This document shows, piece after piece, positions 34,692 to 47,004 of a DNA stretch of 64,000 bases (position 1 is the stretch's first letter; each line of letters begins with the position of its first letter). This DNA is from Porphyrobacter sp. CACIAM 03H1 (lineage in GTDB: Bacteria; Pseudomonadota; Alphaproteobacteria; Sphingomonadales; Sphingomonadaceae), in assembly GCF_002215495.1 (NCBI RefSeq), contig NZ_CP021378.1, forward strand, positions 1,674,764-1,738,763. Direction: 5' to 3'. Position numbers and translations under genes: made by a program. The notes under the pieces are model-generated. The model saw only the letters and a program-made list of their open reading frames with translations, ran no database searches and was not told the origin of the DNA.

Positions 34692-34881
34692 GCGCGGCGT
34701 TTTTCGCCTGCGTGCCAGCGAACCAGGGATGGGAAAGAGCTTGACCACCCTGCCGCGCCGTACGCCTGTAGGAAAGCCCCGCGGACCGCTCCGCCCTCCT
34801 TGCGGCAGGGCGGGGCGACCGTCCACAGGCTAGCCCCCGTGCCCCATTGCGGGACCGCGTGGCCCTTCCCATATCTCGGGC

Positions 34882-37290
<2,409 letters not shown>

Positions 37291-37441
37291 CCCGCTAATA
37301 GGGCCGCTCTTGCCGTGATTCGCGGCAGGGTCGCATTTTCGAAGACGCATTTTGTGCAGACCGCTTGCGCGTCCAACCCATGTTAGGCGCGGGAAGTTGC
37401 ACGGCTTTTTGCAGGGGCTGCCCGACAGGGGGCATTTGCCT

Positions 37442-37470
37442 TTGACAGCCCTAGCAAAAAGGTCTCAATT
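37442..37470 (+). promoter_or_regulatory. Candidate hup promoter
   Basis: TTGACA (37442-37447), 17 bases, then TCAATT (37465-37470), 62 bases before the hup start. The -35 is a perfect consensus and the -10 is weak. Confidence 0.4.
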
Positions 37471-37532
37471 TGCCGGCTTTCGACAAGCGCGATTCACCCA
37501 CACAACGAAATCCTGAAGCGAGGGGGTCCCCG

Positions 37533-37805
37533 ATGAACAAGAACGACCTTATCAGCGCCGTTGCCGACGCAAGCGGACTTTCCAAGAACGATGCCTCGAA
37601 TGCCGTCGAAAGCGTGTTCGACGCGATCACCAAGGCGCTTTCGGGCGGCGACGAGGTGCGGCTGGTGGGCTTCGGCACCTTCTCGGTCGCCAAGCGCAAG
37701 GCCTCGACCGGGCGCAACCCGCGCACCGGCGAGCCGATGAAGATCAAGGCTTCGAACCAGCCCAAGTTCAAGGCGGGCAAGGGCCTGAAGGACGCGGTCA
37801 ACTGA
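37533..37805 (+). CDS. hup: DNA-binding protein HU
   Basis: A 90-residue nucleoid protein that bends DNA without sequence preference. It begins MNKNDLISAVADASGLSKND and has the dimerisation helix followed by the signature GFGTFSVAKRKASTGRNPRT with the arm ending PKFKAGKGLKDAVN. The RNP segment (GRNPRTGEP) is the DNA-contacting beta arm. The ATG at 37533 follows an AGCGAGGGGG ribosome-binding region. It has its own terminator. Confidence 0.97.
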   Translation: MNKNDLISAVADASGLSKNDASNAVESVFDAITKALSGGDEVRLVGFGTFSVAKRKASTGRNPRTGEPMKIKASNQPKFKAGKGLKDAVN

Positions 37806-37838
37806 TCCGCGTCTGACACCGCCTTTCCGGCACGAGCG

Positions 37839-37876
37839 AACCCCGTCAGCCTCGCGGCCGGCGGGGTTTCTCTTTG
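37839..37876 (+). terminator. Rho-independent terminator of hup
   Basis: AACCCCG (37839-37845) pairs with CGGGGTT (37862-37868), with further partial pairing inside. It is followed by TCTCTTT. It lies 34 bases after the hup stop codon. Confidence 0.6.
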
Positions 37877-37892
37877 CCGCGCGGCGCAAGCC

Positions 37893-38786
37893 TCAGCGCG
37901 CGGTGGCGATCAGCGCGGTGGGGGCCTGGGTGGTGCCTTGAGAGATGCTCCAGCGCAGCACCTCGCCGCCGCCGGGAGCCGCCTCGGGCCCTTCGTCGGT
38001 GTTGTTGGCGAGGATCCGCATGCCCGGCCCCGTGCGGATGGTGAAGGTGCCCTCGAGCACCGGCCCGGAAGGCACCGCAGGCGTATCGCTCCCTTCTGCC
38101 GCACCCATCGCCGCCAGCCCGGCGAGCGCGCCCATGCCGCCGGCCATGCCGCCGATCGGATTGTCGCCGTTCTGGATCGCGAAGCCGGGGGCATTGATCC
38201 GCGCCTGGCTGCCGTCGCGCAGGAACATCTGGACGAAGGGGTTCACCGGCGGGAAGCTCTCGATCATCGGGAACATGAAGTCGTGGCCCGTCGTGCCGCT
38301 GACGGCATAGCTCACCTCGAACAGCCCGTCGCCCTTGTGGACCACGCGGTTCCAGCCCTTCTGGCGCTCGAGCAGTTTCACGAGCTGTTCGGCCGCCTTG
38401 GGATCGGATGGGTCGATCCCGCCCATGATCGCCTTCATCGTCTCGGCGTCCTTCTTCGCCCTGGCCGCGCGCTCGGCCGCTCCGGCGTCCCATTCGGCGC
38501 GCTGCGCCTCGAGCTCTTCCTTCGTGCATTCGCGCGGCTCGAAGGTCTCGTCGCTGAAGCATTCGGACGGCGTGAAGCTCTCCTCCGCCGCGGCGCCCAT
38601 CTGCGCGAGCTTGGAGAGGCCGAGGAAGAAGATCTCGCCCTCGTAGCTGAAGGTGAAGCTGTCCGGCCCGGTCAGCACGAGCTCGGACGTGAACTTGCCG
38701 GGCGACATGAAGCACCCGGCAAGCGCCAGCGCGAGGCCCGAAAGCAGCGCCGCCGCGCGCAGGCGGATGGTGGTCGATATGGTCAT
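37893..38786 (-). CDS. Lipoprotein, function unknown
   Basis: A 297-residue protein with a signal peptide and lipobox LALALAGC (Cys at residue 25). The mature part starts FMSPGKFTSELVLTGPDSFT and continues FSYEGEIFFLGLSKLAQ. It contains two Cys near residues 74 and 84, a charged helical segment (about 90-150) and a Gly/Ala/Met-rich stretch (GGMAGGMGALAGLAAMG). The C-terminus is beta-rich. I do not recognise a family, though the opening strand pattern (KFTSELVL, FTFSYEGEI) is common in small sphingomonad envelope proteins. The start MTISTTIRLR at 38786 gives the signal peptide. rlmB ends 25 bases upstream on the same strand. Confidence 0.75.
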   Translation of the reverse strand: MTISTTIRLRAAALLSGLALALAGCFMSPGKFTSELVLTGPDSFTFSYEGEIFFLGLSKLAQMGAAAEESFTPSECFSDETFEPRECTKEELEAQRAEWDAGAAERAARAKKDAETMKAIMGGIDPSDPKAAEQLVKLLERQKGWNRVVHKGDGLFEVSYAVSGTTGHDFMFPMIESFPPVNPFVQMFLRDGSQARINAPGFAIQNGDNPIGGMAGGMGALAGLAAMGAAEGSDTPAVPSGPVLEGTFTIRTGPGMRILANNTDEGPEAAPGGGEVLRWSISQGTTQAPTALIATAR

Positions 38787-38811
38787 GGCTTCCCCTCCCT
38801 CGGCGGCGAGC

Positions 38812-39606
38812 TTACCCCCGCGTCGCCGCCGCATAAAGCGCAATCGCCGCCGCGTTCGAGACGTTGAGGCTCTCGATCGCCGAGGAGATCGGCAGCTTCG
38901 CCAGCACGTCGCAATGCGCGGCGATGTTGTGCCTCAGGCCCTCGCCCTCGGCGCCGAGCACGATCGCCAGCGGACCGGTGGGCATGATGTCGGCAAGCAC
39001 CGCCTCGGCCTCGCCCGCCAGCCCGATGCGCCAGTAGCCGGCATCGGCCAGCTCCTCGAGCGCGCGGGCGAGGTTGACGACGCGCACCCAGGGCACGGTC
39101 TCGAGCGCGCCCGAGGCGGCCTTGGCCAGCACGCCGCCCTCGGGCGGGGCGTGGCGGTCCTGCGTCACGATCGCCGCCGCCCCGAAGGCCGCCGCCGAGC
39201 GCAGGATCGCGCCCACGTTGTGCGGATCGGTGACCTGGTCGAGCACAACGATCGGATGCGCCGCCTCGCCGAGCGCCACCTCGTCGAGGAACACGTCCTC
39301 GAGCGGGGCGCATTCCAGCACCAATCCCTGATGCGGCGCGTCCTTGGCGACGAGGCGGGCGAGATCGGCGCCGTCGGCATATTCGACCGGGAAGTCGGCC
39401 GGCAGTTCGCCGTCGAGGCTGTCGATCCCCTCGCGCGTCGCCCACAGCTTGCGGTGGGAACGCTCCGGGTTCTTCAGCGCCGCCTCGACCGCGTGGCGGC
39501 CCCACAGGCGCACCTGCCCGCTCGACGCCCGGCCCGAGCCGCGCCCGCCCTGCATGCGTCCCGCACGGCCCCTGAGGGCGCGCTTCCTTTCACCTTTGCT
39601 CATCAT
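38812..39606 (-). CDS. rlmB: 23S rRNA 2'-O-methyltransferase of the TrmH/RlmB type
   Basis: A 264-residue SPOUT methyltransferase that modifies a guanosine ribose, G2251 in the E. coli 23S rRNA numbering. The N-terminal substrate-binding domain includes LWGRHAVEAALKNPERS. The SPOUT knot has motif 1 VVLDQVTDPHNVGAILRSAA, motif 2 LAIVLGAEGEGLRH and motif 3 LPISSAIESLNVSNAAAIAL. Two adjacent ATG codons (39606, 39603) could start it; GGGGAA lies just upstream. The first 25 residues are basic and flexible. Confidence 0.9.
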   Translation of the reverse strand: MMSKGERKRALRGRAGRMQGGRGSGRASSGQVRLWGRHAVEAALKNPERSHRKLWATREGIDSLDGELPADFPVEYADGADLARLVAKDAPHQGLVLECAPLEDVFLDEVALGEAAHPIVVLDQVTDPHNVGAILRSAAAFGAAAIVTQDRHAPPEGGVLAKAASGALETVPWVRVVNLARALEELADAGYWRIGLAGEAEAVLADIMPTGPLAIVLGAEGEGLRHNIAAHCDVLAKLPISSAIESLNVSNAAAIALYAAATRG

Positions 39607-39773
39607 CGTTCCCCGGCTGGGCCATTCCAGACCGCCCCCTGCCAGCAGGGCCATTGACAGGCAAGCGACGCTTCGCCAAAGGGGCGCCTCTCGGCGGCAG
39701 GCCCCAAGCGGGACTCGCACGATTCAGGGCCTCGCAAGGCCCGGGACGCCCCCCTGATGCCAGGGGACTGTGT

Positions 39774-39859
39774 GGACAGGTGGCCGAGTGGTTAAAGGCA
39801 GCAGACTGTAAATCTGCCCGTGCAAGCGTACGCTGGTTCGAATCCAGCCCTGTCCACCA
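39774..39859 (+). tRNA. tRNA-Tyr (GTA)
   Basis: An 86-base tRNA with a long variable arm. GGACAGG (39774-39780) pairs with CCTGTCC (39849-39855), then discriminator A and an encoded CCA. The anticodon stem GCAGA/TCTGC holds CTGTAAA, anticodon GTA. The T arm is CTGGTTCGAATCCAG. Confidence 0.96.
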
Positions 39860-39982
39860 CCCCCCTTCAGGTCGAAAGCACCTTCGGGCAATCCGCGTCA
39901 TGAACCCCGACAGCAAACCGCCCGCCACCGCGGGTGCGGGGCGGGCGGTGCCACCAGCGTTGCGACCCGCCGGGCTATCCGG

Positions 39983-42367
39983 TCACGCGGCGAGGCTCTG
40001 TTCGGCCGTCTCCGCGAAAGCGAGGCCGGGGACGTACCGGGCGTCGATCTTGCCGTTCTTGAGGGCGAAGAGGTGCAGCCAGCCGTTGTCGAACAGCGCG
40101 CGCACGCCCGGGTGCTTCTCGAGGATCGCCAGCATCTGCTCGCGCGGGGCCTCGATCATCACGCTGAGGCGCAGCGGTTCGTGCTGGAGCGCATCGCCGT
40201 CGTGCACCGCCTGCCAGGGGAGGCCGGGGCGCAAGGCTCCGCCATTGCCCTCGACCACCCCGATGCCGCCGACGACGTTGTGGATCAGCTTGTTGCCGCC
40301 GCCGAACATCTCGGGCGCGACGCTGGAGCCGTAGTACTGGAGGCTGATCCAGCTCGCCACCACCACCGGCGCGGTGATGATCAGCTCGAGCGTGCCGAAG
40401 CCCTCGTCCGCCTGCCAGTCGTAGGAGTGGAGGAAGGCGCGGCCGCCGAGGTCGCGGCCCGCGGTCGCCGCGCGCGGGGCGGCGATGAAGGCGGCGCAGC
40501 CGGCAAGGCCCCATTCCGGGCGGATCTCGGCCCAGTTCTGGGCGCGCGCCGGAAGGCTCTCGCCGCGCGCGCCGGGGATGCGCAGGGCGCGCTCGGCGCG
40601 GGCGATCTTGGCCGCCATCGCGAGCATGTCGCGCACCCTTGCGAGGTCGCCGGCGCGGGCGGCGGGCAGGCCGTCCTCGTAGATGGTGACCGCATCGGTG
40701 GTCGTGTCGTGGAGGCCCGCGACGAACAGAGTGTCCTCGGCCACCTCGACCCCGCGTGCGGCCAGACCTGCGCGGGTCTCGGGATCGTTGAGCAGGATCG
40801 CCAGCAGCCGCGCCGACACCTCGCCGGTGTAGCCCCCGCAGGCACCGCAGTGATAGGCGCTCTCGTGCGGGTTGTTGGTGACGTTGCCGCCGTGGCCGAG
40901 CAGCAGGACGATCTCGCCGTGCCCCTTGGTGAGGCTCATCGCCTTGAGGACGGCAGCGCCGGTGTCGGCCTTGGCCTCGGCGCTCATGCCGCCGATGACT
41001 TCGGGGGCGGGTTCGGCCTTGGCTTTTGGCGTGAACCCCAGCGCCGACTTCACCAGCTTGACCGCATAGACCGGCCCCGCCGCCTCGACGAAGGCGAAGG
41101 AGGAGACCGCCGCCTGGCGGAAGCGGCCCCAGGCGCGCGCGCCCCGGGCGGCGATGCGGTCGGCCTGGTCCTTGGCCGGATCGCCCGCGCTGGTGGTGGT
41201 GATCGCCGGATTGAGCAGCACCGGCAGGCGCGCCTCGAGGATGTCCGAGCCGTGGGCGTGGTGCGCCAGCGGAAGGCCGAAGAAGCCGGCAAAGCCGATG
41301 GTGGCGATCGAGGGATCGACGCTCTCGAGCGCGCGGCGGAACACTTCCGAGCGCACGTCGATGCAGAAGGCGGCTTGCAGGAAGGGGCGGGTTTCGGCGG
41401 CGGGCGCAGCGCCGTCCAGCGCGGCGGCGAGGCGGCGCTGGTGGCCGCGGTCGGCAGCGTCCTGGAGGATGGCGAGCGCCACGTCCTCGGCCGTCGGCGC
41501 GACCGGCGCGGCGTGGGCGGCGACGGTGGCGGCCCACTGCTCGGCGATGGCGGGGGTCTGCACCAGCAGCGCCTCGTCCCAGATCAGGCGGATCGCGAGG
41601 AGATCCATGAGGGTGCGGTCGGTGTCGCCGACCAGTTCCGCCTGCCACAGCAGCCAGCGCGCGTGCTGCGCCCAGCCGCCGAGGCTCATGGCGAGGCGGT
41701 GGAAGGCGGTCGGCGCGGCGGCGTCGGCGATGCCGAGGGTCTCGGCGGCGGAGAGGATCGCGCGCTCGGTGGTGTCGGGCGCGCAGGCGACATGGGCGCA
41801 GAAGCCCGTCAGGCCGGCGATCTCGGGGGTGAGATCATGCATCGCCCAGCCGCGCCAGGCGGCGAAGGCCTCGGCGCCCGGAGCAGGGCTCCACAGCGCC
41901 TGCCCGCGGTCGAAGTGGCCGGCGGCCCACAGACCGATGCACTTGTCGATGAGTGCGGGCCAGTCGATGCCGGTCGCCTGCGCGGCAAGATCGGCGACCG
42001 TCGGCAGGGCGCGCGGGGAGGGCCCCTCGCCGAGCCTTTCGGCGAGCGCGCGCAGCGAGGCGGTGTCGGCAGGCTTGAGCGGCGAAGGGGAGGCGGCGAG
42101 CGCCTCGGCAAGATCGGCCTCGGCGATGCGGCCCTCGGCGATGGCGGCGGCATACTCCGCGCCGGTCCGCGTCACGCGCACCCCGGCGACCCGGGCAAGG
42201 CGCGCGGCGGCGGTGGCGAGGTCTTCGCCGGTCTGGCCGAGGAAGGGGTTGACCGCCACGGTCGCATCGAGCGGGAAGGCGGGCGGGACCATGCGCCCGG
42301 CGGCTTCGGCGGCTTCGAGCACCGCCGAGAAGCGGGCCGGGGCGATGTCGGCGTGGTTCATCAGCAT
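39983..42367 (-). CDS. dabA: Inorganic carbon transporter subunit DabA (DUF2309)
   Basis: A 794-residue cytoplasmic subunit of the DAB carbon pump. DabA is a beta-carbonic-anhydrase-like zinc protein that hydrates CO2 one way when coupled to DabB. Visible candidate zinc and active-site residues are C335 and D337 in [18 protein letters not shown]492 in [16 protein letters not shown] and C507 in [13 protein letters not shown]. The spacings C-x-D and H-x14-C match those known for the Halothiobacillus protein. It follows dabB by 25 bases. The start at 42367 has AAGGAG eight bases upstream. C-terminal [20 protein letters not shown] is also typical of the family. Confidence 0.92.
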   Translation of the reverse strand: MLMNHADIAPARFSAVLEAAEAAGRMVPPAFPLDATVAVNPFLGQTGEDLATAAARLARVAGVRVTRTGAEYAAAIAEGRIAEADLAEALAASPSPLKPADTASLRALAERLGEGPSPRALPTVADLAAQATGIDWPALIDKCIGLWAAGHFDRGQALWSPAPGAEAFAAWRGWAMHDLTPEIAGLTGFCAHVACAPDTTERAILSAAETLGIADAAAPTAFHRLAMSLGGWAQHARWLLWQAELVGDTDRTLMDLLAIRLIWDEALLVQTPAIAEQWAATVAAHAAPVAPTAEDVALAILQDAADRGHQRRLAAALDGAAPAAETRPFLQAAFCIDVRSEVFRRALESVDPSIATIGFAGFFGLPLAHHAHGSDILEARLPVLLNPAITTTSAGDPAKDQADRIAARGARAWGRFRQAAVSSFAFVEAAGPVYAVKLVKSALGFTPKAKAEPAPEVIGGMSAEAKADTGAAVLKAMSLTKGHGEIVLLLGHGGNVTNNPHESAYHCGACGGYTGEVSARLLAILLNDPETRAGLAARGVEVAEDTLFVAGLHDTTTDAVTIYEDGLPAARAGDLARVRDMLAMAAKIARAERALRIPGARGESLPARAQNWAEIRPEWGLAGCAAFIAAPRAATAGRDLGGRAFLHSYDWQADEGFGTLELIITAPVVVASWISLQYYGSSVAPEMFGGGNKLIHNVVGGIGVVEGNGGALRPGLPWQAVHDGDALQHEPLRLSVMIEAPREQMLAILEKHPGVRALFDNGWLHLFALKNGKIDARYVPGLAFAETAEQSLAA

Positions 42368-42392
42368 GGCATTGTCTCCTTGGGGGCTCGGG

Positions 42393-43958
42393 TCAGCGGG
42401 TCGTGGTGATGCGGAAGCCGCCGATGGCGCGGTCGAGCAGGGCGTTCATGTAGAGGCCGTTGGCGAGGTGGACGCGCAGGCCCGCGGTCGCCGGGTGGTG
42501 CGCCCAGAGCGGGAACAGCGCCTGGGCGAAGGCGACGAGACCGAAGCTCGCCACCGCCACCACCAGCAGCGCCCATTCAAGCTCGGTCGGCGCGGGCGCG
42601 GCGGGCAGCAGCGGGCCCCAGATGGCCTGCGCGATGGTCTGGAAGGTGAAGTAGCCCACCGCGGCCGCCAGAGCGGCGGTGATGGTGCGGGTGGTGAGCG
42701 CGGCCGGGGCGCGGCCGGCAAGGCCCTGGGCGACGAGGTAGGCCACCCCGAAGATCAGGATCGCGCCCAGCGCCAGGGCCTGCGGCGACTTGGGGCCGAA
42801 GGCGAAGGTGAAGCCAGTCGCAATCGCGGCGAAGATGGCCAGCGCCAGGGCGAAGCTCTTGAGCACCGCAGGCACGCTCGGCACCGCGACCGGGCCGGGC
42901 CGGCGAATGCTCGCGACCTCGGCGACCGCGTTCCCCGAGGAGAGGAAGGCGTGGGCCTTGTAGAGCGAGTGGGCGACGATGTGGAGCAGCGCGAGCGTCC
43001 ACAGGCCGAGGCCGCACTGGAGCAGCATGAAGCCCATCTGCGACACCGTCGACCAAGCGAGCGCGGTCTTGATCGCGCTCTGGGTGAGCATCACGGCAGC
43101 GCCGAACAGCGCGGTGAAGCCGCCGATCATCACTAGCGCGGCCATCGCCCCGGTGCTCTGCTGGACGAGGCCGGCGGCGGTGATCAGCAGGACGCCGCCC
43201 GAGTTGATGATCCCGGCGTGGAGCAGCGCCGAGACGGGGGTGGGCGCCTCCATCACCTCGGTCAGCCAGCCGTGGAGCGGGAAGGCGGCGGTCTTGAGCG
43301 CGGCCGCCGCGACGATTGCGGCGACGCCGAGCGTGCCGGCAAGGCCTAGACCGGTGGCGGTCGCGGCAGCGGGAAGCGCGGTCACGTCGAGCGTGCCGAA
43401 CTTCGCGTAGAGCAGCCCGGCGGCGCAGGCGAGCATCACGTCGCCGGCGAACCAGACGCGGGAGAACTTCGTCGCGGCGCGCTGCGCCTCGGGGCGATCG
43501 GGGTAGAACAGCAGCAACTGCTTGAGCGTCAGGCCGACCGCGAAGGTGGCGATGACCAGCGTAGGGAGGGTGCCGGCCTGCACGAACACCAGCACCGCGG
43601 CGAGCGTGGTCAGCATCAACCCGTGGAAGGCCCCCTCGCGCGCCTCGCCGTCGAGATAGGTGCGGCTGTAGCGCATCACGATCCAGCCGATGAAGCCGAC
43701 GAGGCTCGCCATGCTGGCGGCGACGAGATCGCTGCGCAGGCCCAGCGCGATGGGCCCGTCCAGCAGCGTAAGACCCGGGGAGGAGACGACAGCTGTCTGG
43801 ACGAGGCCGGCGAGGGCGATTGCGAAGCTGGCGAAGGCCGCGCCTTCCGACCAGCGCGGCAGGCTGCCGGGGCGCTTGCCGGGGCGGGCGAGTGCGAGCA
43901 GGATGACCGGCACGAGCACCAGCGGCGCGAGCATGGAGAGGGCGAGGGCGTCGGGCAT
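42393..43958 (-). CDS. dabB: Inorganic carbon transporter subunit DabB (NuoL-like)
   Basis: A 521-residue membrane protein of the proton-conducting NuoL/MrpA family, with about 13 hydrophobic segments. Typical sequence is [20 protein letters not shown] near residue 90, [20 protein letters not shown] near 235 and [19 protein letters not shown]. The membrane Lys and Glu residues in these helices form the ion path. In the DAB complex DabB lets protons in to power DabA. The final strongly basic end is short and cytoplasmic. No Mrp or Nuo genes are nearby, which separates it from antiporters and complex I. Confidence 0.9.
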   Translation of the reverse strand: MPDALALSMLAPLVLVPVILLALARPGKRPGSLPRWSEGAAFASFAIALAGLVQTAVVSSPGLTLLDGPIALGLRSDLVAASMASLVGFIGWIVMRYSRTYLDGEAREGAFHGLMLTTLAAVLVFVQAGTLPTLVIATFAVGLTLKQLLLFYPDRPEAQRAATKFSRVWFAGDVMLACAAGLLYAKFGTLDVTALPAAATATGLGLAGTLGVAAIVAAAALKTAAFPLHGWLTEVMEAPTPVSALLHAGIINSGGVLLITAAGLVQQSTGAMAALVMIGGFTALFGAAVMLTQSAIKTALAWSTVSQMGFMLLQCGLGLWTLALLHIVAHSLYKAHAFLSSGNAVAEVASIRRPGPVAVPSVPAVLKSFALALAIFAAIATGFTFAFGPKSPQALALGAILIFGVAYLVAQGLAGRAPAALTTRTITAALAAAVGYFTFQTIAQAIWGPLLPAAPAPTELEWALLVVAVASFGLVAFAQALFPLWAHHPATAGLRVHLANGLYMNALLDRAIGGFRITTTR

Positions 43959-44024
43959 GGACGGGCACTCCGGCAGCGAGAGGTTTGCGGATGCCGTCGG
44001 GATAGGGGGTAGACGAAATTAAAG

Positions 44025-44055
44025 AAAATACATATTTTGCGCCGAAACGTTCGGC
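44025..44055. promoter_or_regulatory. Two palindromes in the dabB-lysR divergent region
   Basis: AAAATA-CA-TATTTT (44025-44038) and GCCGAA-ACG-TTCGGC (44041-44055) are two adjacent perfect inverted repeats in the 127-base gap. LysR-type regulators bind such dyads (T-N11-A class) between divergent genes, so these are the likely operators and the AT-rich one may carry a promoter. Confidence 0.5.
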
Positions 44056-44085
44056 TTGAACGAACGATCAGGCGGGAAATCGACC

Positions 44086-44976
44086 ATGGCGAGCCTCAAT
44101 CTGCACCACCTGCGCCTGTTCCGCGCCACCGCGCGCGAAGGCACCCTGACCGCTGCCGCCAAGGCGCTCAACATCTCGCAGAGCGCGGTATCCACCCAGA
44201 TCAAGGCGCTCGAGGCCGATCTCGGCCATGACCTGTTCGAGCGGCGCGGGCGCAACCTCGTGCTGACCGAGGCGGGGCGGATCGCGCTCGACTATGCCGA
44301 CCAGATCTTCCGCGCCTCCGAACAGCTCCAGGCGACATTCCGCGCGGTCGGCGGGCAGAGGAAGGTGCTGCGCATCGGCGCGCTCGCCACGCTCTCGCGC
44401 AACTTCCAGATGGGCTTCCTCGCGCCGCTGCTGGGCCGCGAAGATGTCGAGGTGGTGCTGCGCTCGGGCACGCTGGCGAGCCTGCTGCGGGCGCTCGACG
44501 CGCTCAGGATCGACGTGCTGCTGACCAACCAGGTGCCCGCGCGCGATGCCGCCAGCCCCTATCTCGTCCGACGCATCGCCGAGCAGCCGGTGAGCCTCGT
44601 CGGTGCGCGCAGCCGGCTGGCGCTGGCGGCGCAGGGCCTGCCGGTGCTGCTGACCCGCGCGCCGCTGATCCTGCCCACGCCCGAGACGCAGTTGCGCGCC
44701 GGTTTCGACGCGCTGATCGAGCAGCTCGGCATCGTCCCGCGGATCGCCGCCGAGGCCGACGACATGGCGATGCTGCGCCTGCTCGCACGCTCGGATGCCG
44801 GGGTGGCGGTGATCCCCCCGATCGTGGTGCGCGACGAGCTGGCGAGCGGCACGCTCTACGAGCTTGCCCAGCTGCCGGGGCTGACAGAAGAGTTCCACGC
44901 CGTCACCATCGCCCGCACCTTCCCCAATCCGCTGCTGCGCGAGGTGATGGGCGAGGCGCTGGCGGAGAGCGCCTGA
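44086..44976 (+). CDS. LysR-family regulator divergent from dabBA
   Basis: A 296-residue LysR-type transcription factor. The N-terminal winged HTH reads LNLHHLRLFRATAREGTLTA, followed by AAKALNISQSAVSTQIKALE. The effector domain is a two-lobed periplasmic-binding fold (from about 90) and closes with DDMAMLRLLARSDAGVAVIP. The ATG at 44086 (MASLNLHH) is preferred to a TTG at 44056. By position it probably activates dabBA in response to carbon status; CbbR and CcmR belong to this family, but the effector here is unknown. Confidence 0.88.
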   Translation: MASLNLHHLRLFRATAREGTLTAAAKALNISQSAVSTQIKALEADLGHDLFERRGRNLVLTEAGRIALDYADQIFRASEQLQATFRAVGGQRKVLRIGALATLSRNFQMGFLAPLLGREDVEVVLRSGTLASLLRALDALRIDVLLTNQVPARDAASPYLVRRIAEQPVSLVGARSRLALAAQGLPVLLTRAPLILPTPETQLRAGFDALIEQLGIVPRIAAEADDMAMLRLLARSDAGVAVIPPIVVRDELASGTLYELAQLPGLTEEFHAVTIARTFPNPLLREVMGEALAESA

Positions 44977-45074
44977 CCCGCGCGCGGCGCATCGTGCGAA
45001 CAGCGGCAGTGCTGGGCCTTGCGGGGGGCGGCGGCGCGCAGTAAGGCCGCGCCCTTCGCAAGCCAGAGAGTTCC

Positions 45075-46202
45075 ATGCAGGAATCGCAAGTGTCGCTCAC
45101 CGGACGCCCCGTCATCTCCGCCACCGGACTGTTCACCCCGGCCGAGAGCATCACCAACGAAGAGCTGGTCGCCAGCTTCAACGCCTTCGTCGACCGCCAC
45201 AATGCGGCCAATCCCGAGGCAGAGCCGCTGGCCTATTCCTCTGTCGAATTCATCGAAAAGGCGAGCGGGATCAAGGCGCGCCACGTGATGAGCAAGGCCG
45301 CGATCCTCGATCCCGAGATCATGTGCCCGCGCCTGCCCGAACGGCCGAACGACGAGTTGTCGGTAATGGCCGAGATCGGCGTCGCTGCCGCGAAGCAGGC
45401 GCTGGAGCGCGCCGGCCGCAAGCCCGAGGATGTCGATGCCGTGCTGTGCGCCGCGTCCAACATGCAGCGCGCCTATCCGGCGATGGCGATCGAGATCCAG
45501 CAGGCGCTGGGGATCGACGGCTTCGGCTTCGACATGAACGTCGCCTGCTCCTCGGCGACCTTCGGGATCCAGACGGCGGCCGATTACATCCGCGCGGGCA
45601 ATGCCCGGTCGGTGCTGGTGGTCAGCCCCGAGATCACCTCGGGCCACCTCAACTGGCGCGACCGCGACAGCCACTTCATCTTCGGCGACGTGGCGACCGC
45701 GGTGCTGGTCGAGGATGCCGCCATTGCCCCGGCGGCGCACTGGGAAATTCTCGGCACGAAGCTGAAGACGGTGTTCTCCAACAACATCCGCAACAATTTC
45801 GGCTTCCTCAACCGCGCCGCGCCCGAGGGCGAGGGCAAGGCCGACAAGCTCTTCGTGCAGGAAGGCCGCAAGGTCTTCAAGGAAGTGGTGCCGATGGTCG
45901 CGCAGATGATCCTCGACGAGGCCGGGCGGCTGGGTATCGATCCGGAATCGCTCCGGCGGCTGTGGCTGCATCAGGCGAACGCCGGGATGAACCGTCTGAT
46001 CGCGCACAAGGTGCTCGGCCACGAGGCTTCGGAGGACGAAAGCCCGACCGTGCTCGACACCTACGGCAACACCTCGAGCGCTGGCTCGATTATCGCCTTT
46101 CACCAGCATTGCGAGGATCTTGCCGCGGGCGACACCGGCCTCATCTGCTCCTTCGGGGCGGGCTATTCGGCCGGCACGGTGTTCGTGCGCAAAGCAGGTT
46201 AG
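45075..46202 (+). CDS. Beta-ketoacyl-ACP synthase III-like enzyme
   Basis: A 375-residue thiolase-fold condensing enzyme. Catalytic residues are Cys158 in NVACSSATFG, His299 in WLHQANAGMNRL and Asn332 in DTYGNTSSAGS. It is about 50 residues longer than E. coli FabH, with an insertion (residues 40-95) before the core. This type starts fatty acid synthesis, or extends acyl chains in some sphingomonads, but substrate length cannot be read from sequence. It stands alone; psd-pssA follow 49 bases downstream, so a common lipid-metabolism transcript is possible. Confidence 0.85.
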   Translation: MQESQVSLTGRPVISATGLFTPAESITNEELVASFNAFVDRHNAANPEAEPLAYSSVEFIEKASGIKARHVMSKAAILDPEIMCPRLPERPNDELSVMAEIGVAAAKQALERAGRKPEDVDAVLCAASNMQRAYPAMAIEIQQALGIDGFGFDMNVACSSATFGIQTAADYIRAGNARSVLVVSPEITSGHLNWRDRDSHFIFGDVATAVLVEDAAIAPAAHWEILGTKLKTVFSNNIRNNFGFLNRAAPEGEGKADKLFVQEGRKVFKEVVPMVAQMILDEAGRLGIDPESLRRLWLHQANAGMNRLIAHKVLGHEASEDESPTVLDTYGNTSSAGSIIAFHQHCEDLAAGDTGLICSFGAGYSAGTVFVRKAG

Positions 46203-46251
46203 GGTGGTGTCGCTTGCGGGCGCGGGCGCGTCTGCCTAGAAGTCATAGCCG

Positions 46252-47004
46252 ATGGCAGGCGAAATCGTCGATAACAAGGGCCGCGGCGAGGCGGGCTGGG
46301 ATTGGCCCGCAATCCACCCGGAAGGGCGCAGGTTCGGCCTGATCGCGCTGGCGGCGAGCCTGTTCGTGCTGCTCGTGCTCGGCTGGGAACTGCTCGGCTG
46401 GCCGATGCTGGTGCTTTCGGCCGGCGTCTTCGCCTTCTTCCGCGATCCCGAACGCGTGGTGCCGCAGAGCGACACCGCGATTCTCTCCCCTGCCGATGGC
46501 CGGGTGACGCTGATCACCGAGGTCGAGCCGCCGCTGGAACTCCAGATCGAGGACGGGTCGGGCTTTCCCGGCCTGCCGGCGGGGCCGGTGACGCGGGTGT
46601 CGATCTTCATGAGCGTGGCCGATGTCCACATCAACCGCACGCCCGTGGGCGGGACGGTGCGGCGGGTGGTCTATATCCCGGGCCGCTTCATCAATGCCGA
46701 GCTCGACAAGGCGAGCGAGGAGAACGAGCGCCAGCATATCCTCGTCGAGCGGACCGACGGGTTGCGCATCGGCTTCACCCAGATCGCCGGGCTGGTGGCG
46801 CGGCGGATCGTGCCCTTCGTCAAGCCCGGCGACATCCTTGCCAAGGGCCAGCGCGTCGGGTTGATCCGCTTCGGCAGCCGGGTCGATGTCTATTTGCCTG
46901 CCGGCACCGACCCCCGGGTGATGATCGGCCAGACGGTGATCGCGGGCGAGACGGTGATCGCCGAGATCGGCGAACGCTGCCTTATCGAGGGTATCGCGCA
47001 ATGA
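46252..47004 (+). CDS. psd: Phosphatidylserine decarboxylase
   Basis: A 250-residue pyruvoyl enzyme that makes phosphatidylethanolamine at the inner membrane. It is the short form. A hydrophobic N-terminal segment ([20 protein letters not shown]) is followed by [10 protein letters not shown], the [10 protein letters not shown] motif, and [20 protein letters not shown] with the conserved His. The self-cleavage site is RFGSR near residue 206, where Ser becomes the pyruvoyl group. Its last four bases overlap the pssA start (ATGA), so both enzymes of the PE pathway are coupled. Confidence 0.94.
   Translation: MAGEIVDNKGRGEAGWDWPAIHPEGRRFGLIALAASLFVLLVLGWELLGWPMLVLSAGVFAFFRDPERVVPQSDTAILSPADGRVTLITEVEPPLELQIEDGSGFPGLPAGPVTRVSIFMSVADVHINRTPVGGTVRRVVYIPGRFINAELDKASEENERQHILVERTDGLRIGFTQIAGLVARRIVPFVKPGDILAKGQRVGLIRFGSRVDVYLPAGTDPRVMIGQTVIAGETVIAEIGERCLIEGIAQ

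Noticed and set aside
34735..34775. A possible heat-shock (RpoH) promoter for lon, CTTGACC then CCTGTA
   Set aside because: The spacing is longer than the known consensus and the -10 is weak, so it is not reported as a feature.
39590..39928. A 112-residue minus-strand frame with LDSNQRTLARADLQ
   Set aside because: This is the well-known false protein made by translating the complement of tRNA-Tyr.
40073..42409. A 778-residue plus-strand open frame
   Set aside because: It is antisense to dabA, low in complexity and rich in Arg, Gly and Glu. Long antisense frames are expected at this GC content. The same applies to frames antisense to lon (34633-37350), the TonB receptor (6647-8662), iorB (9300-11324), rseP (54269-55966), bamA (56766-58442) and ndh (399-1943).
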